Shown one piece after another: positions 1 to 8,283 of a DNA stretch of 64,000 nt (position 1 is the first letter of the stretch; every line of letters starts with the position of its first letter). The DNA is from Schaalia sp. Marseille-Q2122 (GTDB lineage: Bacteria > Actinomycetota > Actinomycetes > Actinomycetales > Actinomycetaceae). The stretch covers positions 1 to 64,000 of the forward strand of contig NZ_CAHJXR010000002.1 of the NCBI RefSeq assembly GCF_903645355.1, read 5' to 3'. Both the position numbers and the translations under genes were made by a program. Below the pieces are notes generated by a model. It was given only the letters and a program-made list of their open reading frames with translations. It was not told the origin of the DNA and did not search any database.

Positions 1-125
1 CTGCTGACCTGCGGGCGCAGTTGCAGCGCCTTTCGCCTGAGGATGAGGGCTATGACGGGGTATTCCGTCAGCTCATGGTTATTGAGCAGCGCCGCCAGCG
101 GTATTCGGGCTACGAGCGGGGCTGA
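1..125 (+). CDS. dnaG: DNA primase, C-terminal end (partial)
   Basis: An open frame enters from the left edge (codons from position 3) and stops at 123-125. The roughly 40 residues seen are charged and helical and include the stretch ELMVIEQRR-like 'LMVIEQRRQRYSGYERG', which resembles the extreme C-terminus of actinobacterial DnaG, where the helicase-binding domain ends in a Leu/Glu/Gln/Arg-rich helix. DnaG makes RNA primers at the replication fork. The neighbouring tRNA-Asn fits the usual actinobacterial position of dnaG. With so little sequence the identity is an inference. Confidence 0.6.
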   Translation, partial: ADLRAQLQRLSPEDEGYDGVFRQLMVIEQRRQRYSGYERG

Positions 126-283
126 GCGGGTAAGCGTGTGGGCAGGCATTGCGCTCGCGAGTCTGGAAGTTGCCTTGTAAAGACCTGGAATTGGCGTGTT
201 TTGGGAGCTGCGGCACGCAGGCCTGCATTTGTGTACTACACTAATGACTCTGAATCGAAGAGAAGAGTGTGAGAGGAAAACAG

Positions 284-754
284 ATGTCGACGGCATCAGT
301 CAAGAATCGTGGGCGCAAGCGCCTAGGGATTAAAGGAAGCGGCGCATCGCCCAAACGGCAGGTTCGACTGAGTGAAGAGATCAATGATCGTTTGGATGAA
401 GAGGCCCGTCGGCAGGGAGTGACTGCCAGTGAGGTGATCCGTGAGGCGATCGATGCGAAACTGCGTGAGCTCGATGCTGTGCAAGAAGGGGAGGAGGTGT
501 ATTTCGCCCAAGATGGCGTGACCGTCTACGATGTCATGCTTGAAACAATGTATGCATTAGATGCCGTATTTACCCAGCTGTCATATGAAGCCCCTAATGA
601 GGAGCAGCGAGAGTATTGGACTAATCGTTCGGTGCAGCTTATGGCAGAGAAGGACAGTGTTGGTCTTGATGACATCAGAGCAATGCGTGAATGCATGAAG
701 CGCTGGGACCAAATTCGAACAGATATCGAATATGCGAAGGCGCTGATACTCTAG
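284..754 (+). CDS. Ribbon-helix-helix antitoxin of zeta toxin pair
   Basis: A 156-residue protein, probably the antitoxin for the zeta-type kinase 4 bases downstream. A basic N-terminal tail is followed by an Arc/MetJ-type ribbon-helix-helix at about residues 23-65 (RLSEEINDRLDEEARRQG, then TASEVIREAI), expected to bind its own promoter. The acidic C-terminal ~85 residues probably neutralise the toxin. I chose ATG 284 because GAGAGG lies 7 bases upstream; an in-frame GTG at 269 has no ribosome-binding site. Autoregulation is expected for this class but no operator was proven. The fusion of a DNA-binding domain with a toxin-binding domain differs from classic epsilon, which has no DNA-binding part. 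Confidence 0.75.
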   Translation: MSTASVKNRGRKRLGIKGSGASPKRQVRLSEEINDRLDEEARRQGVTASEVIREAIDAKLRELDAVQEGEEVYFAQDGVTVYDVMLETMYALDAVFTQLSYEAPNEEQREYWTNRSVQLMAEKDSVGLDDIRAMRECMKRWDQIRTDIEYAKALIL

Positions 755-758
755 CCTA

Positions 759-1589
759 GTGAGTCGAGGCGTTATTGATCAAGCATTCTCTCGTCTGTAT
801 CAGACGAAGCTGCATTCTCTCAATAGTCAGGATAATCCTGTCATAGTGAGCGTTGGTGGACAGCCTGGAGCTGGGAAATCTCGGACGTTGACGAGAATGA
901 AACGCGAGTATCAATCACGAGTGCCCCTCTTTGAAATAAACGGCGATTCGCTACGGATGTTCCACCCTGACTATCACTGGCTCATCAACGATCCTGACCC
1001 TGAAGTATATCCGCGTGAGACCGCAGAACTTTCGGCGGCTCTGGTTGAGCGTTCTTTGGACTGGGCGTGTGCGCATAGGGTGAGCGTTATTGTTGAAGGG
1101 ACGATGCGGCGGCCTGAGGTTACTGTGGGAACGCTATCGACTTTTGCTTCTCATGGCTTTTCCACTCATTTGGTTGTCCTCGCTGTGCCGAGAGCTTTTT
1201 CATGGCAAGGATGTGTGATGCGATATATTGGCGCTCTTCACGAAAAGAAGCCCGCACGCTGGGCTCCTCTTGAAGCTCATGATGCCGCGTGGAGAGGAAT
1301 TCCTCTGACAATTTCAGAAGCGATTGTCAGTGGGGAGATCGATAGACTAACAGTGATTCTTCGATCCGGGAGAGTCCTGTACGATGCGTATTCGGGGGAG
1401 GAACCTTTTTCTAAAGAGGAAGTGCTCGCAGCACTTGAAGTGGGGCAAAAATATGGGACTGCTAGCGAAATGGCTGTCTGGAGAGCTAATCAGAGGCGTA
1501 TTCAGGCAGTAGCGCCTCTCCTGAATGAGAATATTAGGCAGGAAGCGTCCTTTGTCTTTGAAGTTCCAGAAGTTCGGCAGTGGCGGTGA
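759..1589 (+). CDS. Zeta-type toxin, UDP-GlcNAc kinase family
   Basis: A 276-residue P-loop kinase. Walker A is GGQPGAGKS at residues 33-41; INGD at 60-63 supplies the probable catalytic Asp, followed by HPDY; IVEGTMRRP further on matches the zeta/PezT substrate-binding segment. Family members phosphorylate UDP-N-acetylglucosamine and so poison cell-wall synthesis, though some relatives use other substrates. The GTG start lies 4 bases after the antitoxin stop, so the two are translationally linked. Key residues look intact, so it is probably active. The assignment as toxin rests on family and operon position. Confidence 0.8.
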   Translation: MSRGVIDQAFSRLYQTKLHSLNSQDNPVIVSVGGQPGAGKSRTLTRMKREYQSRVPLFEINGDSLRMFHPDYHWLINDPDPEVYPRETAELSAALVERSLDWACAHRVSVIVEGTMRRPEVTVGTLSTFASHGFSTHLVVLAVPRAFSWQGCVMRYIGALHEKKPARWAPLEAHDAAWRGIPLTISEAIVSGEIDRLTVILRSGRVLYDAYSGEEPFSKEEVLAALEVGQKYGTASEMAVWRANQRRIQAVAPLLNENIRQEASFVFEVPEVRQWR

Positions 1590-1610
1590 TAAGGCCTGAA
1601 TGTCGTACGG

Positions 1611-1684
1611 TGCCCCCAGCGGGGCTCGAACCCGCGACCCACGGATTATGAGTCCGCTGCTCTAACCGACTGAGCTATGAGGGC
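1611..1684 (-). tRNA. tRNA with CAU anticodon (Met elongator or Ile2)
   Basis: Read on the minus strand it folds as a complete 74-nt cloverleaf: acceptor GCCCTCA/TGGGGGC with one G-U pair, D stem GCTC/GAGC, anticodon loop CTCATAA, and T arm GCGGG-TTCGAGC-CCCGC, discriminator A. CCA is not encoded (CCG follows). The CAU anticodon could be elongator methionine or, after TilS lysidine modification, isoleucine reading AUA. It is not the initiator: the acceptor starts with a proper G-C pair and the anticodon stem lacks three consecutive G-C pairs next to the loop. Which of the two remains open. Confidence 0.93.
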
Positions 1685-1819
1685 CCTTCTAGGGTACAGG
1701 GTGCAGGCCGGGATATTGAAAACGTGTGAAGCTGTGTCTTTGGGGTGGGGCGTAGTGGACTTGCCCGCTATGCACGTCGTTTTCAAGGACTTCTCAGTAT
1801 TTGAAGGTACTCTAATGGC

Positions 1820-2308
1820 ATGAGTCCCTTATCTGCACCAACACCTGTTTCTCGACATCTGCCTTCCTTTGATCGTTCAGCTCCGGCAGCTGAAGTTGAG
1901 TGCGATCAGTGGGTGGTGGCTGGTCGGCACGCGTTGATTCTCGCCTCAGAGCAGGGCGTGAGGGATTCAGGTATGTGGTACGAGGTTCAATCCGCCCGTT
2001 GGAATGGTGAGGATCGCAGCTTGCGGATTGCGTGGGTTGACCCGCAACGGGCAGCGTGGAAGCTCCACACGGTCACAGAAGATCCCGCCGATTTCATGCG
2101 GGCAATGACCGAGGCTGTCGATCACTCAATGGTGATGCATAAGCAGATCGTCGTAGAGAACGGTACGAAGGTGGTTGCGCAGATCCGCCGCCGTGAAGAT
2201 GGTCACCTTTTCTCGATTTTGACGGCAGATGGCCCCCTGAGTCGCGAGGGTCAGGCTCAAGCTGACGCCCTCGAACGACGTCTTCGAGAAGGGGTTGGCC
2301 TCGACTAG
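1820..2308 (+). CDS. Hypothetical protein
   Basis: A 162-residue soluble protein I do not recognise. It has no signal peptide or membrane segment. The middle (about residues 30-110) reads as alternating beta strands with several Trp residues (QWVVAGRHALILA, WYEVQSARW, LRIAWVD), and the C-terminus is a charged helix. It sits alone between the CAU tRNA and tRNA-Asn. The coding frame is consistent in codon use with its neighbours and there is no long competing frame, so it is likely real. No function is proposed. Confidence 0.6.
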   Translation: MSPLSAPTPVSRHLPSFDRSAPAAEVECDQWVVAGRHALILASEQGVRDSGMWYEVQSARWNGEDRSLRIAWVDPQRAAWKLHTVTEDPADFMRAMTEAVDHSMVMHKQIVVENGTKVVAQIRRREDGHLFSILTADGPLSREGQAQADALERRLREGVGLD

Positions 2309-2414
2309 AACGCCAGTAAATGGCCTGATTGCAGGGAAAAACCTTCGGTGAGGCGAGCGCCACATTTATGGATTTGCGTTGCCTCCCAAAAACTCGCTAT
2401 ATTCATTCCTGCAA

Positions 2415-2490
<76 letters not shown>

Positions 2491-2491
2491 A

Positions 2492-2520
2492 AAAACCCCG
2501 GCCAGACGGCCGGGGTTTTA
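2492..2520 (+). terminator. Rho-independent terminator after tRNA-Asn
   Basis: Stem CCCCGGCC/GGCCGGGG (2497-2504 and 2509-2516) with loop AGAC, preceded by five A and followed by a T run. It begins right after the tRNA CCA and can work in either direction. Confidence 0.9.
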
Positions 2521-2644
2521 CTTTTCCTTCGATGTCCCGCTCTGAAACCCCGCAGAATGTGAAAAATCAGTGTAAAAAAGCTGAGAAAACGTTGGTAGGA
2601 TCTGGGTGTTCCATCATCTTTTTCCTTCCGTTCCGGAGGTTCGT

Positions 2645-5600
2645 GTGAGTTCATCCTCGCAAGAGGTAAGGCTAACCACCCGGTCAGCCCCCTCGCTTCG
2701 CCGCATGATGCGCCTCATCGCCATCCCCTTAATCTCTGCCATTCTCGTGACCATGGCAGTCATTACGCCCGCATCCCCGGCCCACGCCTCAAACACGCCA
2801 GGCCCGCAAGCTCAAAGCCTGTGGCAGCAGGTCAGGAGCGAGTACACAAGCGCGAGCTACCGTGAAGCAATCGACACGATGTCGGTCTACATCGGCAACA
2901 GTGCTCGAACAGAACTCATCGCACTCCTCAAAGCCGAAGGCATCACCTCTCCCACCGAAGAGCAGATCCGCACAAAAGCTCAGGAACGATTCGCAGCAGA
3001 GCTTGGACTCCAGCGAGCATTCGACGCGCTCAACGGGCAACTCGACACCCTCATGCCTCGGATCATCCAAGCATCCGAACCCGGACGGGTGTCCGCCGCC
3101 GACCTGCGCCGTGACAAGCTCCCTATCCTTCTCGGCTTGGCCTACCTCACCCACTACTACGGCTTCGAGGTCAAGGGCGAGCGCGTCTATGACCTTCTCA
3201 TCGACAAAGCGCCCGAATTCGATTTCCGCTGGAAAAAGATCCTCGCTCTGCTCGCAGCGATCGGCCGGGGCGGCCAAACCGGACTCATGGCAACCCGCAC
3301 CGAGGAAACCTACACTCGCCACCTCAGCCCCATTACCGGGCAGGCAAATATCACCGAGCTCATCACCCACCTGCTCACCTCCCGAGGTGACACCAGGACA
3401 CCCGATGAATGGCTCCGGAACCAGACACCAGCAGTGATCGAAGAAGTCGGCTCCACCTCACTGTTCTCCAAGTTCGCCAACCGCAGCCAACCCTTCAATC
3501 TGCTGAGGAACTATCTCCTGCCGCTCATGGCCATTGAATCCGGCAGTGTCTACGTGGCAAGCACGGAGCAGACCGTACAATTTGGTCTGACCAGCACCTA
3601 TGGCGGCGCCGACAACCCGCGCCTACGCCCCTTGATTCGACAAACCTTGGCCGAGCAACAAGCCTTTTGGGATTTCTGGTCGCGCATGTCGCAGACCTTC
3701 GACCAGGTCGACAAGCAAGGACGCGGTCACGTCGTCGTCCTCGACACCATGAAACGCGGCGAAGAAACCGGAAACACTCCGCGTGAACGCTGGTCGCCTC
3801 GCTATGGCGATGCGGCAGACCCGGGTGTGCGTGACTTCTTCTCGCCCCTGTATCTGTACACGGACTACAAGAACTTCCAAGCTCACGCGACCGGCAAGAC
3901 CGGCATGCGTTTCTACTCCCAAGATGCTCTGGGCCAGCCGGGCGTGAACACCTACACCCACGAACTGACCCACATCTACGACGAGACCATCTGGTTTAAC
4001 GGACATGGGCGTCGCCCGAGCACCGGCCCGGAGGACTTCGCCCGAGGCCTGTACGAGACGGAGAATAACACTCCCGGCGCGAAGGAAGGTTACTACACCC
4101 CCTACTTCAGCCTGAATACCGCCTATGAGCTGGGCGAAGGTCGCCTGCAGAACGCCTCACCGACACGCTTCCAGCAGCCCGGTGACGTGAAGGATTACAT
4201 GAGTGGCCTCATGGACGTGCTGTATTCCCTGGACGCCATGGAGGCTCGCAGCATCCTCAAGCAGGCGCCAGACAAGCGCGCGATTGCGCTGAACAAGGTC
4301 AGTCTTGAGCCTGACAACAGGCACCCTGGTGCTTCCTTCGATACCTTCTCGCGGATCAGCATTGACGAGGCAACCGCCCTGAAGAGCCTTGAGGACATGA
4401 TTGACCTTGGCGCGGTATCGGGCCGTCTGCTGCCCAAGGGGCGCGCCAGCTCAACGGTGTCGGTGGGCCGGAACGATTACGTGATCGTCCCCCTCTTTGA
4501 GCCCATTTATGCTGGCATGCAAAATGATGGCGGCAATGTGGGCGGTGTCCTCTTGCGTCGCTACGCCCATGAGCTTCTCGCCGAATACGGTTGGGAGAAG
4601 GGCCTGATCGCCTATGTCTCCAATCAATACCCCAATGACGGCACTGCCTTGACGGCGATCCTGAGCGATCACGGTGGCTCTATGGCCGCCTTCAAGAAGG
4701 CCATGTTTGAGCGCCGCGTGAACAAGCTCGAGCAGTTGGCGCCCATCCCTGGTTTCGCTAATGCGCAGGCCATGCAAGAGGCGATGGACAGGGCTGTTGC
4801 TGATGACATTGCGCAGATGGAGGGCAATATCGCCCACCCGCGTCCTCACACCGCATTCGCCGCTGACGTGCTGGCGACGCGCGCCCTCAAGCAGCGCATC
4901 CTCCAGGCATACATTGCTCAGACCCAGGATTTTAGGACGTCGATCTACTCTGATCGCATGGTCTGGGTCGCTCCGATCGCAGGTACCCTCACCTTGCGCG
5001 AGGGGACGCACTCTCGTCCCTTTAGCGGTGAGGACTTCAGCGTGCAGGTCACGCCGCGCCCCGATAACGCCGAGGGCGCATATTCGGGCATTCCCGAGGC
5101 CCTCGTCAAGGTCAGCGAGGACGGGCGCTTCGATCTGGGTTCGTGGACCTTCACGCGCCCTGGGACCTACGAATTCACGGTCACGCAGGTGCCGGGTGGC
5201 CGCGGCGATGTCACCCACGATCCTGAACCTGTCACGGTCGTTGTCACCGTAGCCGCTCCGGCTGCTGACGTTGCACTGCCACCTGCCGAGAACGGTGTGG
5301 TGCGCCTGACGCCGACCGTCTCCTTCCGTAAGGCGAAGGCCGAGGCCGCCGCCCTCACTTTCGCTAATGCGATCAAGGAACGTCGCGCTCAGGTGAGGCC
5401 GGAGGTTTCGGTGAGCTACCGGAACGAGGCAGGCGCTGCCCTGCCGACGGACGCTCAGGGCTTTGCCTTCACCGTCGAGTCTGATCCGGCCAATGATGCT
5501 ACCGGCCATAGCCTCGTGTCGGCCGAGCCGATCCTTTTCGTGCAGGGCCGCGCACAGCTTCCGGCGATCTCTTTCACGAAGCCGGGCACCTACCTGTTCC

Positions 5601-6889
5601 GTTACCGTCAGGTCGTGGGCGAGCAGGCCGGTGTCACCTATGATGCGACCCCTATCGTCCAACGACTGGTGGTTACTCCGTCGGATGCGGATCCGACAGC
5701 GTTCGTCGTGACCAGTACTCTCACTCGTCAGGACGTGCCGGTGGAGCGGATCGAGTTCGATAATCGCTACACCGCTCCTGCTCCGCCGCCGCATGTGCCC
5801 GTTGAGGGTGAGGATCGCCAGACGGTTGAGGTGGCGATCCCGATTGAGGATGAGTTTATTGACGATCCAGAGATGTTCGTCAACACCACGAAGGAGGTCT
5901 TCGCTGGTGTGGAGGGGCGCAAGAGCGTGACCACTATTCAGCCCACGCGCGATGGTGTGCCCTATGGTGAGGCTCGCGTCACTGAAACGGTGACGACCCC
6001 CATGCAGAAGCGTCAGATTAAGCGGGGTGTGAAGCCGATTCCGGTTGCCGGTGAGCAACGCTCGGTTCGTACTGAGAAGATCCCGGTAGTCGATGAGGTG
6101 ATCCTCGATCCGACCTTGCCCGTTGGCGTGGAAGAAGTGATTCGCGAGGGCGTGGCCGGCGAGGTGCGTATCACCATCATTCAGCCCACGCTTGACGGCC
6201 GACCCGTGGGTGTGGCTCGCGAGAAACGTGAAGAGGTGCGCGCGATGCTTACCCGCCAGGTTAAGCGCGGCACGAAGGTTGTGCCGGTGCCTGGTGTGAC
6301 GGATCCGGTTGATCCGGCGGCGCCCGATTCGCCGGCGAAACCTGAACCTCCGGCGAAACCTGAACCTCCGGCGACACCTGAGCCTCCCGCTGCACCTGGG
6401 GGCTCTGAGGAGCATAGCCCTGCCCTGAAGCTGTCGGAGAAAGCTCTTCCTGCGGGCGCGCAGTTTGAGGCCGTCGGCGCGGGCTTCCTGCCGGGAGAGA
6501 CCGTTTCCTTGTTCCTCCATTCGACCCCGATCCATCTCATGGATGTTCAAGCAGATGCGTCGGGAGCGTTCCGTGTCCTTCTGACGCTGCCTGCTGGCGC
6601 GAGTGCGGGTGCGCATCATGTTCACGCGGTGGGGAAGACAAGTAGCCGCGTGGTTGAGACCCCGGTGACAGTCAAGGAAAGCTCGCCTGCAAAGGATGTT
6701 CCTGCGCGGCCTTCCGAGGCCGGTCAGGAGAAGGAGAGCGTTACGGCCGCAGGTACGGTGGTTCCCCATCGGAATACTGTTTCGGCGAAGGGCTTGGCTT
6801 CCACGGGTGCCTCTACGTTCGCTGTGGTTGCTTGTGCGGCTCTGCTGCTTGGGGTGGGCTCGACCCTGAGGACTCGGCGACGTTCCTGA
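2645..6889 (+). CDS. Sortase-anchored M26 zinc metallopeptidase
   Basis: A 1,414-residue wall-anchored surface protein. GTG 2645 is preceded by GGAGG with a 5-base gap, and the N-terminus is a signal peptide ending AHA|S. The peptidase part holds HELTH at residues 439-443 within NTYTHELTH and a downstream GHGRR...E..ARGL segment, as in streptococcal ZmpA/B/C (M26, IgA1-protease type). Then come two FctA/Spy0128-like pilin-type Ig domains (each ending in a PGTY[EL]F strand), two G5 domains (each with a TTIQPT/TIIQPT-like core), a Pro-Glu-Lys linker, an Ig-like module (GAGFLPGETVSLFL) and a C-terminal LASTG signal, hydrophobic helix and RTRRRS tail. Predicted role: cleavage of a host or surface protein. 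Substrate unknown. Confidence 0.85.
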   Translation: MSSSSQEVRLTTRSAPSLRRMMRLIAIPLISAILVTMAVITPASPAHASNTPGPQAQSLWQQVRSEYTSASYREAIDTMSVYIGNSARTELIALLKAEGITSPTEEQIRTKAQERFAAELGLQRAFDALNGQLDTLMPRIIQASEPGRVSAADLRRDKLPILLGLAYLTHYYGFEVKGERVYDLLIDKAPEFDFRWKKILALLAAIGRGGQTGLMATRTEETYTRHLSPITGQANITELITHLLTSRGDTRTPDEWLRNQTPAVIEEVGSTSLFSKFANRSQPFNLLRNYLLPLMAIESGSVYVASTEQTVQFGLTSTYGGADNPRLRPLIRQTLAEQQAFWDFWSRMSQTFDQVDKQGRGHVVVLDTMKRGEETGNTPRERWSPRYGDAADPGVRDFFSPLYLYTDYKNFQAHATGKTGMRFYSQDALGQPGVNTYTHELTHIYDETIWFNGHGRRPSTGPEDFARGLYETENNTPGAKEGYYTPYFSLNTAYELGEGRLQNASPTRFQQPGDVKDYMSGLMDVLYSLDAMEARSILKQAPDKRAIALNKVSLEPDNRHPGASFDTFSRISIDEATALKSLEDMIDLGAVSGRLLPKGRASSTVSVGRNDYVIVPLFEPIYAGMQNDGGNVGGVLLRRYAHELLAEYGWEKGLIAYVSNQYPNDGTALTAILSDHGGSMAAFKKAMFERRVNKLEQLAPIPGFANAQAMQEAMDRAVADDIAQMEGNIAHPRPHTAFAADVLATRALKQRILQAYIAQTQDFRTSIYSDRMVWVAPIAGTLTLREGTHSRPFSGEDFSVQVTPRPDNAEGAYSGIPEALVKVSEDGRFDLGSWTFTRPGTYEFTVTQVPGGRGDVTHDPEPVTVVVTVAAPAADVALPPAENGVVRLTPTVSFRKAKAEAAALTFANAIKERRAQVRPEVSVSYRNEAGAALPTDAQGFAFTVESDPANDATGHSLVSAEPILFVQGRAQLPAISFTKPGTYLFRYRQVVGEQAGVTYDATPIVQRLVVTPSDADPTAFVVTSTLTRQDVPVERIEFDNRYTAPAPPPHVPVEGEDRQTVEVAIPIEDEFIDDPEMFVNTTKEVFAGVEGRKSVTTIQPTRDGVPYGEARVTETVTTPMQKRQIKRGVKPIPVAGEQRSVRTEKIPVVDEVILDPTLPVGVEEVIREGVAGEVRITIIQPTLDGRPVGVAREKREEVRAMLTRQVKRGTKVVPVPGVTDPVDPAAPDSPAKPEPPAKPEPPATPEPPAAPGGSEEHSPALKLSEKALPAGAQFEAVGAGFLPGETVSLFLHSTPIHLMDVQADASGAFRVLLTLPAGASAGAHHVHAVGKTSSRVVETPVTVKESSPAKDVPARPSEAGQEKESVTAAGTVVPHRNTVSAKGLASTGASTFAVVACAALLLGVGSTLRTRRRS

Positions 6890-6914
6890 GCGTTTGCTCA
6901 AGGGATTGCTGATA

Positions 6915-6962
6915 GACGCACTGAGTGCCTCGACCCAATTGGGTCGAGGCACTCAGTGCGTC
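6915..6962. terminator. 48-bp perfect palindrome, bidirectional terminator
   Basis: GACGCACTGAGTGCCTCG continues to a central AATT and is mirrored base for base, giving two 24-bp arms with no spacer. It lies 25 bases after the protease stop and 14 bases from the end of the convergent rpmJ. There is no T run on either side, as often in high-GC terminators. A bidirectional terminator is the simplest reading. Confidence 0.75.
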
Positions 6963-6976
6963 CGGCCAGCTGTGTG

Positions 6977-7099
6977 TTAGCCCTGGCGCGCCTTGAGGCG
7001 CGGGTTTTTCTTGTTGATGACGTAGGTGTGGCCGCGTCGGCGCACGACCATTGACCCTGGCTGCTTGGCCAGGGAGCGGATGGATGCTCGAACCTTCAT
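6977..7099 (-). CDS. rpmJ: Ribosomal protein L36, zinc-independent form
   Basis: A 40-residue basic protein starting [10 protein letters not shown] and containing [12 protein letters not shown], a clear L36. It has no cysteine at all, whereas ordinary L36 binds zinc through three Cys and one His, so this is the C-minus form used when zinc is scarce. It is the last gene of the rpmB-rpmG-rpsN-rpmE2-rpmJ group, 25 bases after rpmE2. Longer in-frame upstream extension is out of character and rejected. Confidence 0.95.
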   Translation of the reverse strand: MKVRASIRSLAKQPGSMVVRRRGHTYVINKKNPRLKARQG

Positions 7100-7124
7100 G
7101 GTGGTGTCCTTCGTGTCGGAATGG

Positions 7125-7376
7125 TCAGTTCTGGCGCTGTCCGTAGCGGGCGTAGAACTTCTCCACGCGGCCTTCGGTGTCGATGAGGCGCTGGCGTCCC
7201 GTCCAGAAGGGGTGGGAGGCGGAGGAGATTTCAATATCGACAACGGGGTAGGTGTTGCCGTCTTCCCATTCAATGCTCTGATCGGAGGTCATCGTTGAGC
7301 GCGTGAGGAACTGGAAGTTCGCTTGGCGGTCGCGAAAGACGATGGGGTGGTAGTCGGGGTGGATATCGGGTTTCAT
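7125..7376 (-). CDS. rpmE2: Ribosomal protein L31 type B
   Basis: An 83-residue L31 of the longer type [17 protein letters not shown] at the N-terminus, then [10 protein letters not shown] and a C-terminal VEKFYARYG. It lacks the CxxC pair of zinc-binding L31, so it can replace the zinc form in the 50S subunit and free zinc. Fourth in the Zur-box operon, with a 101-base gap after rpsN. Confidence 0.95.
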   Translation of the reverse strand: MKPDIHPDYHPIVFRDRQANFQFLTRSTMTSDQSIEWEDGNTYPVVDIEISSASHPFWTGRQRLIDTEGRVEKFYARYGQRQN

Positions 7377-7477
7377 CGTGTTCTTTCAGGTCTGAGGTGT
7401 GCGCTTCTCTGTCGTATGACGAGGTTGACGCCTCGCCCTCGTGATGCGTGAAGGGGGACGTCGGGGGAGGGGAGGGC

Positions 7478-7783
7478 TTACCAGGAGGACTTGGTGACGC
7501 CGGGCAGCTCGCCACGCAGGGCGGCCTCGCGGAACTGGACGCGCGAGAGGCCGAACTTGCGTAGGAACCCGCGGGGGCGTCCGTCGCTGGAGCCTCGGTT
7601 GCGCAGGCGGGTGGGGGAGGCGTCGCGAGGCAGGGCGTGCAGGGCAGTCATGGCGGCTGCGCGTTCCTCGGCGGACAGGTGAGGGTTGATGCTGTCTCGC
7701 TTGAGTTGGGAGCGACGCAGGGCGTAGCGTTCGACGACGGCTGCGCGTTGCTCATTGCGGGCGATCTTGGATTTCTTTGCCAT
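7478..7783 (-). CDS. rpsN: Ribosomal protein S14, zinc-independent form
   Basis: A 101-residue S14 of the long C-minus type: [13 protein letters not shown] at the start and [14 protein letters not shown] near residues 68-81. No cysteine is present, unlike the short zinc-binding S14. The start codon overlaps the rpmG stop by one base (TAATG), so the two are translationally coupled. Binds 16S rRNA in the 30S head. Confidence 0.95.
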   Translation of the reverse strand: MAKKSKIARNEQRAAVVERYALRRSQLKRDSINPHLSAEERAAAMTALHALPRDASPTRLRNRGSSDGRPRGFLRKFGLSRVQFREAALRGELPGVTKSSW

Positions 7784-7953
7784 TAGCGGGTCTCCACGAA
7801 TTCAATGTGCCGACGGACAATGGGGTCATATTTGCGGATGCGCATACGGTCAGGGGTGGTGCGTCGGTTCTTGCGGGTGACGTAGCGGTATCTGGTGCCT
7901 GCCGTGGATTCCAGGGTGATGATGGGGCGCAGGGCGGTTGTTTTTTGTGCCAT
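7783..7953 (-). CDS. rpmG: Ribosomal protein L33, zinc-independent form
   Basis: A 56-residue L33 ([19 protein letters not shown], then [13 protein letters not shown] and a [12 protein letters not shown]-terminus). The CxxC pairs of zinc-binding L33 are absent. It overlaps rpmB at its start and rpsN at its end by single bases, forming a tightly coupled trio. It is short enough to be missed by automatic calling. Confidence 0.95.
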   Translation of the reverse strand: MAQKTTALRPIITLESTAGTRYRYVTRKNRRTTPDRMRIRKYDPIVRRHIEFVETR

Positions 7954-8189
7954 TAGAAGCGTTCTCCTCGTGCGCGCATTTGGGCGACGACGGCTTCGAT
8001 GCCCTGCTTGTCGATGGTTTTAATGCCGCGGGTGCTGACGGTGATGGTGATGTGGCGGCCCAGCGAGGGCACCCAGTAGCGCTTGCGTTGGACGTTGACG
8101 TCCCAGCGGCGGCGGGTGCGCCGGTGGGAGTGGGAGACGTTGTTGCCAAAGGAGGGCTGTGCTCCTGTGACTTGGCAGTAGTTGCTCAT
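7953..8189 (-). CDS. rpmB: Ribosomal protein L28
   Basis: A 78-residue L28: [15 protein letters not shown], then [13 protein letters not shown], and a C-terminal [11 protein letters not shown]. One Cys remains (residue 5) and there are no CxxC pairs, consistent with a zinc-independent version. It is the first gene of the alternative ribosomal operon, 47 bases from the Zur-type box, so it should be the most directly controlled. Confidence 0.95.
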   Translation of the reverse strand: MSNYCQVTGAQPSFGNNVSHSHRRTRRRWDVNVQRKRYWVPSLGRHITITVSTRGIKTIDKQGIEAVVAQMRARGERF

Positions 8190-8236
8190 AGTGGCCTTTC
8201 TGACGTTGGCGTTTTCGCCCTACCTCTGTTTTACTA

Positions 8237-8253
8237 ATGATAATCATTATCAT
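8237..8253. promoter_or_regulatory. Zur-type operator (7-1-7 inverted repeat)
   Basis: TGATAATCATTATCA (8238-8252) is a perfect inverted repeat around one central base, extended by one more A/T pair on each side. It matches the AT-rich Zur/Fur box pattern and stands out sharply in this GC-rich DNA. It lies between divergent rpmB (47 bases away) and the CobW-like gene (30 bases away), so one repressor could silence both sides when zinc is plentiful. Zur rather than Fur is inferred from the genes controlled. Confidence 0.88.
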
Positions 8254-8283
8254 CAAGTCAGGAAAGTGAGAGGTTGACCGCAT

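Noticed and set aside
1611-1684. Initiator tRNA-fMet
   Set aside because: First acceptor pair is a normal G-C and the anticodon stem lacks the three G-C pairs next to the loop.
4451-6952. Long antisense frame across the protease gene
   Set aside because: Arg/His/Leu-rich translation without domains, no ribosome-binding site, and it also covers the terminator palindrome.
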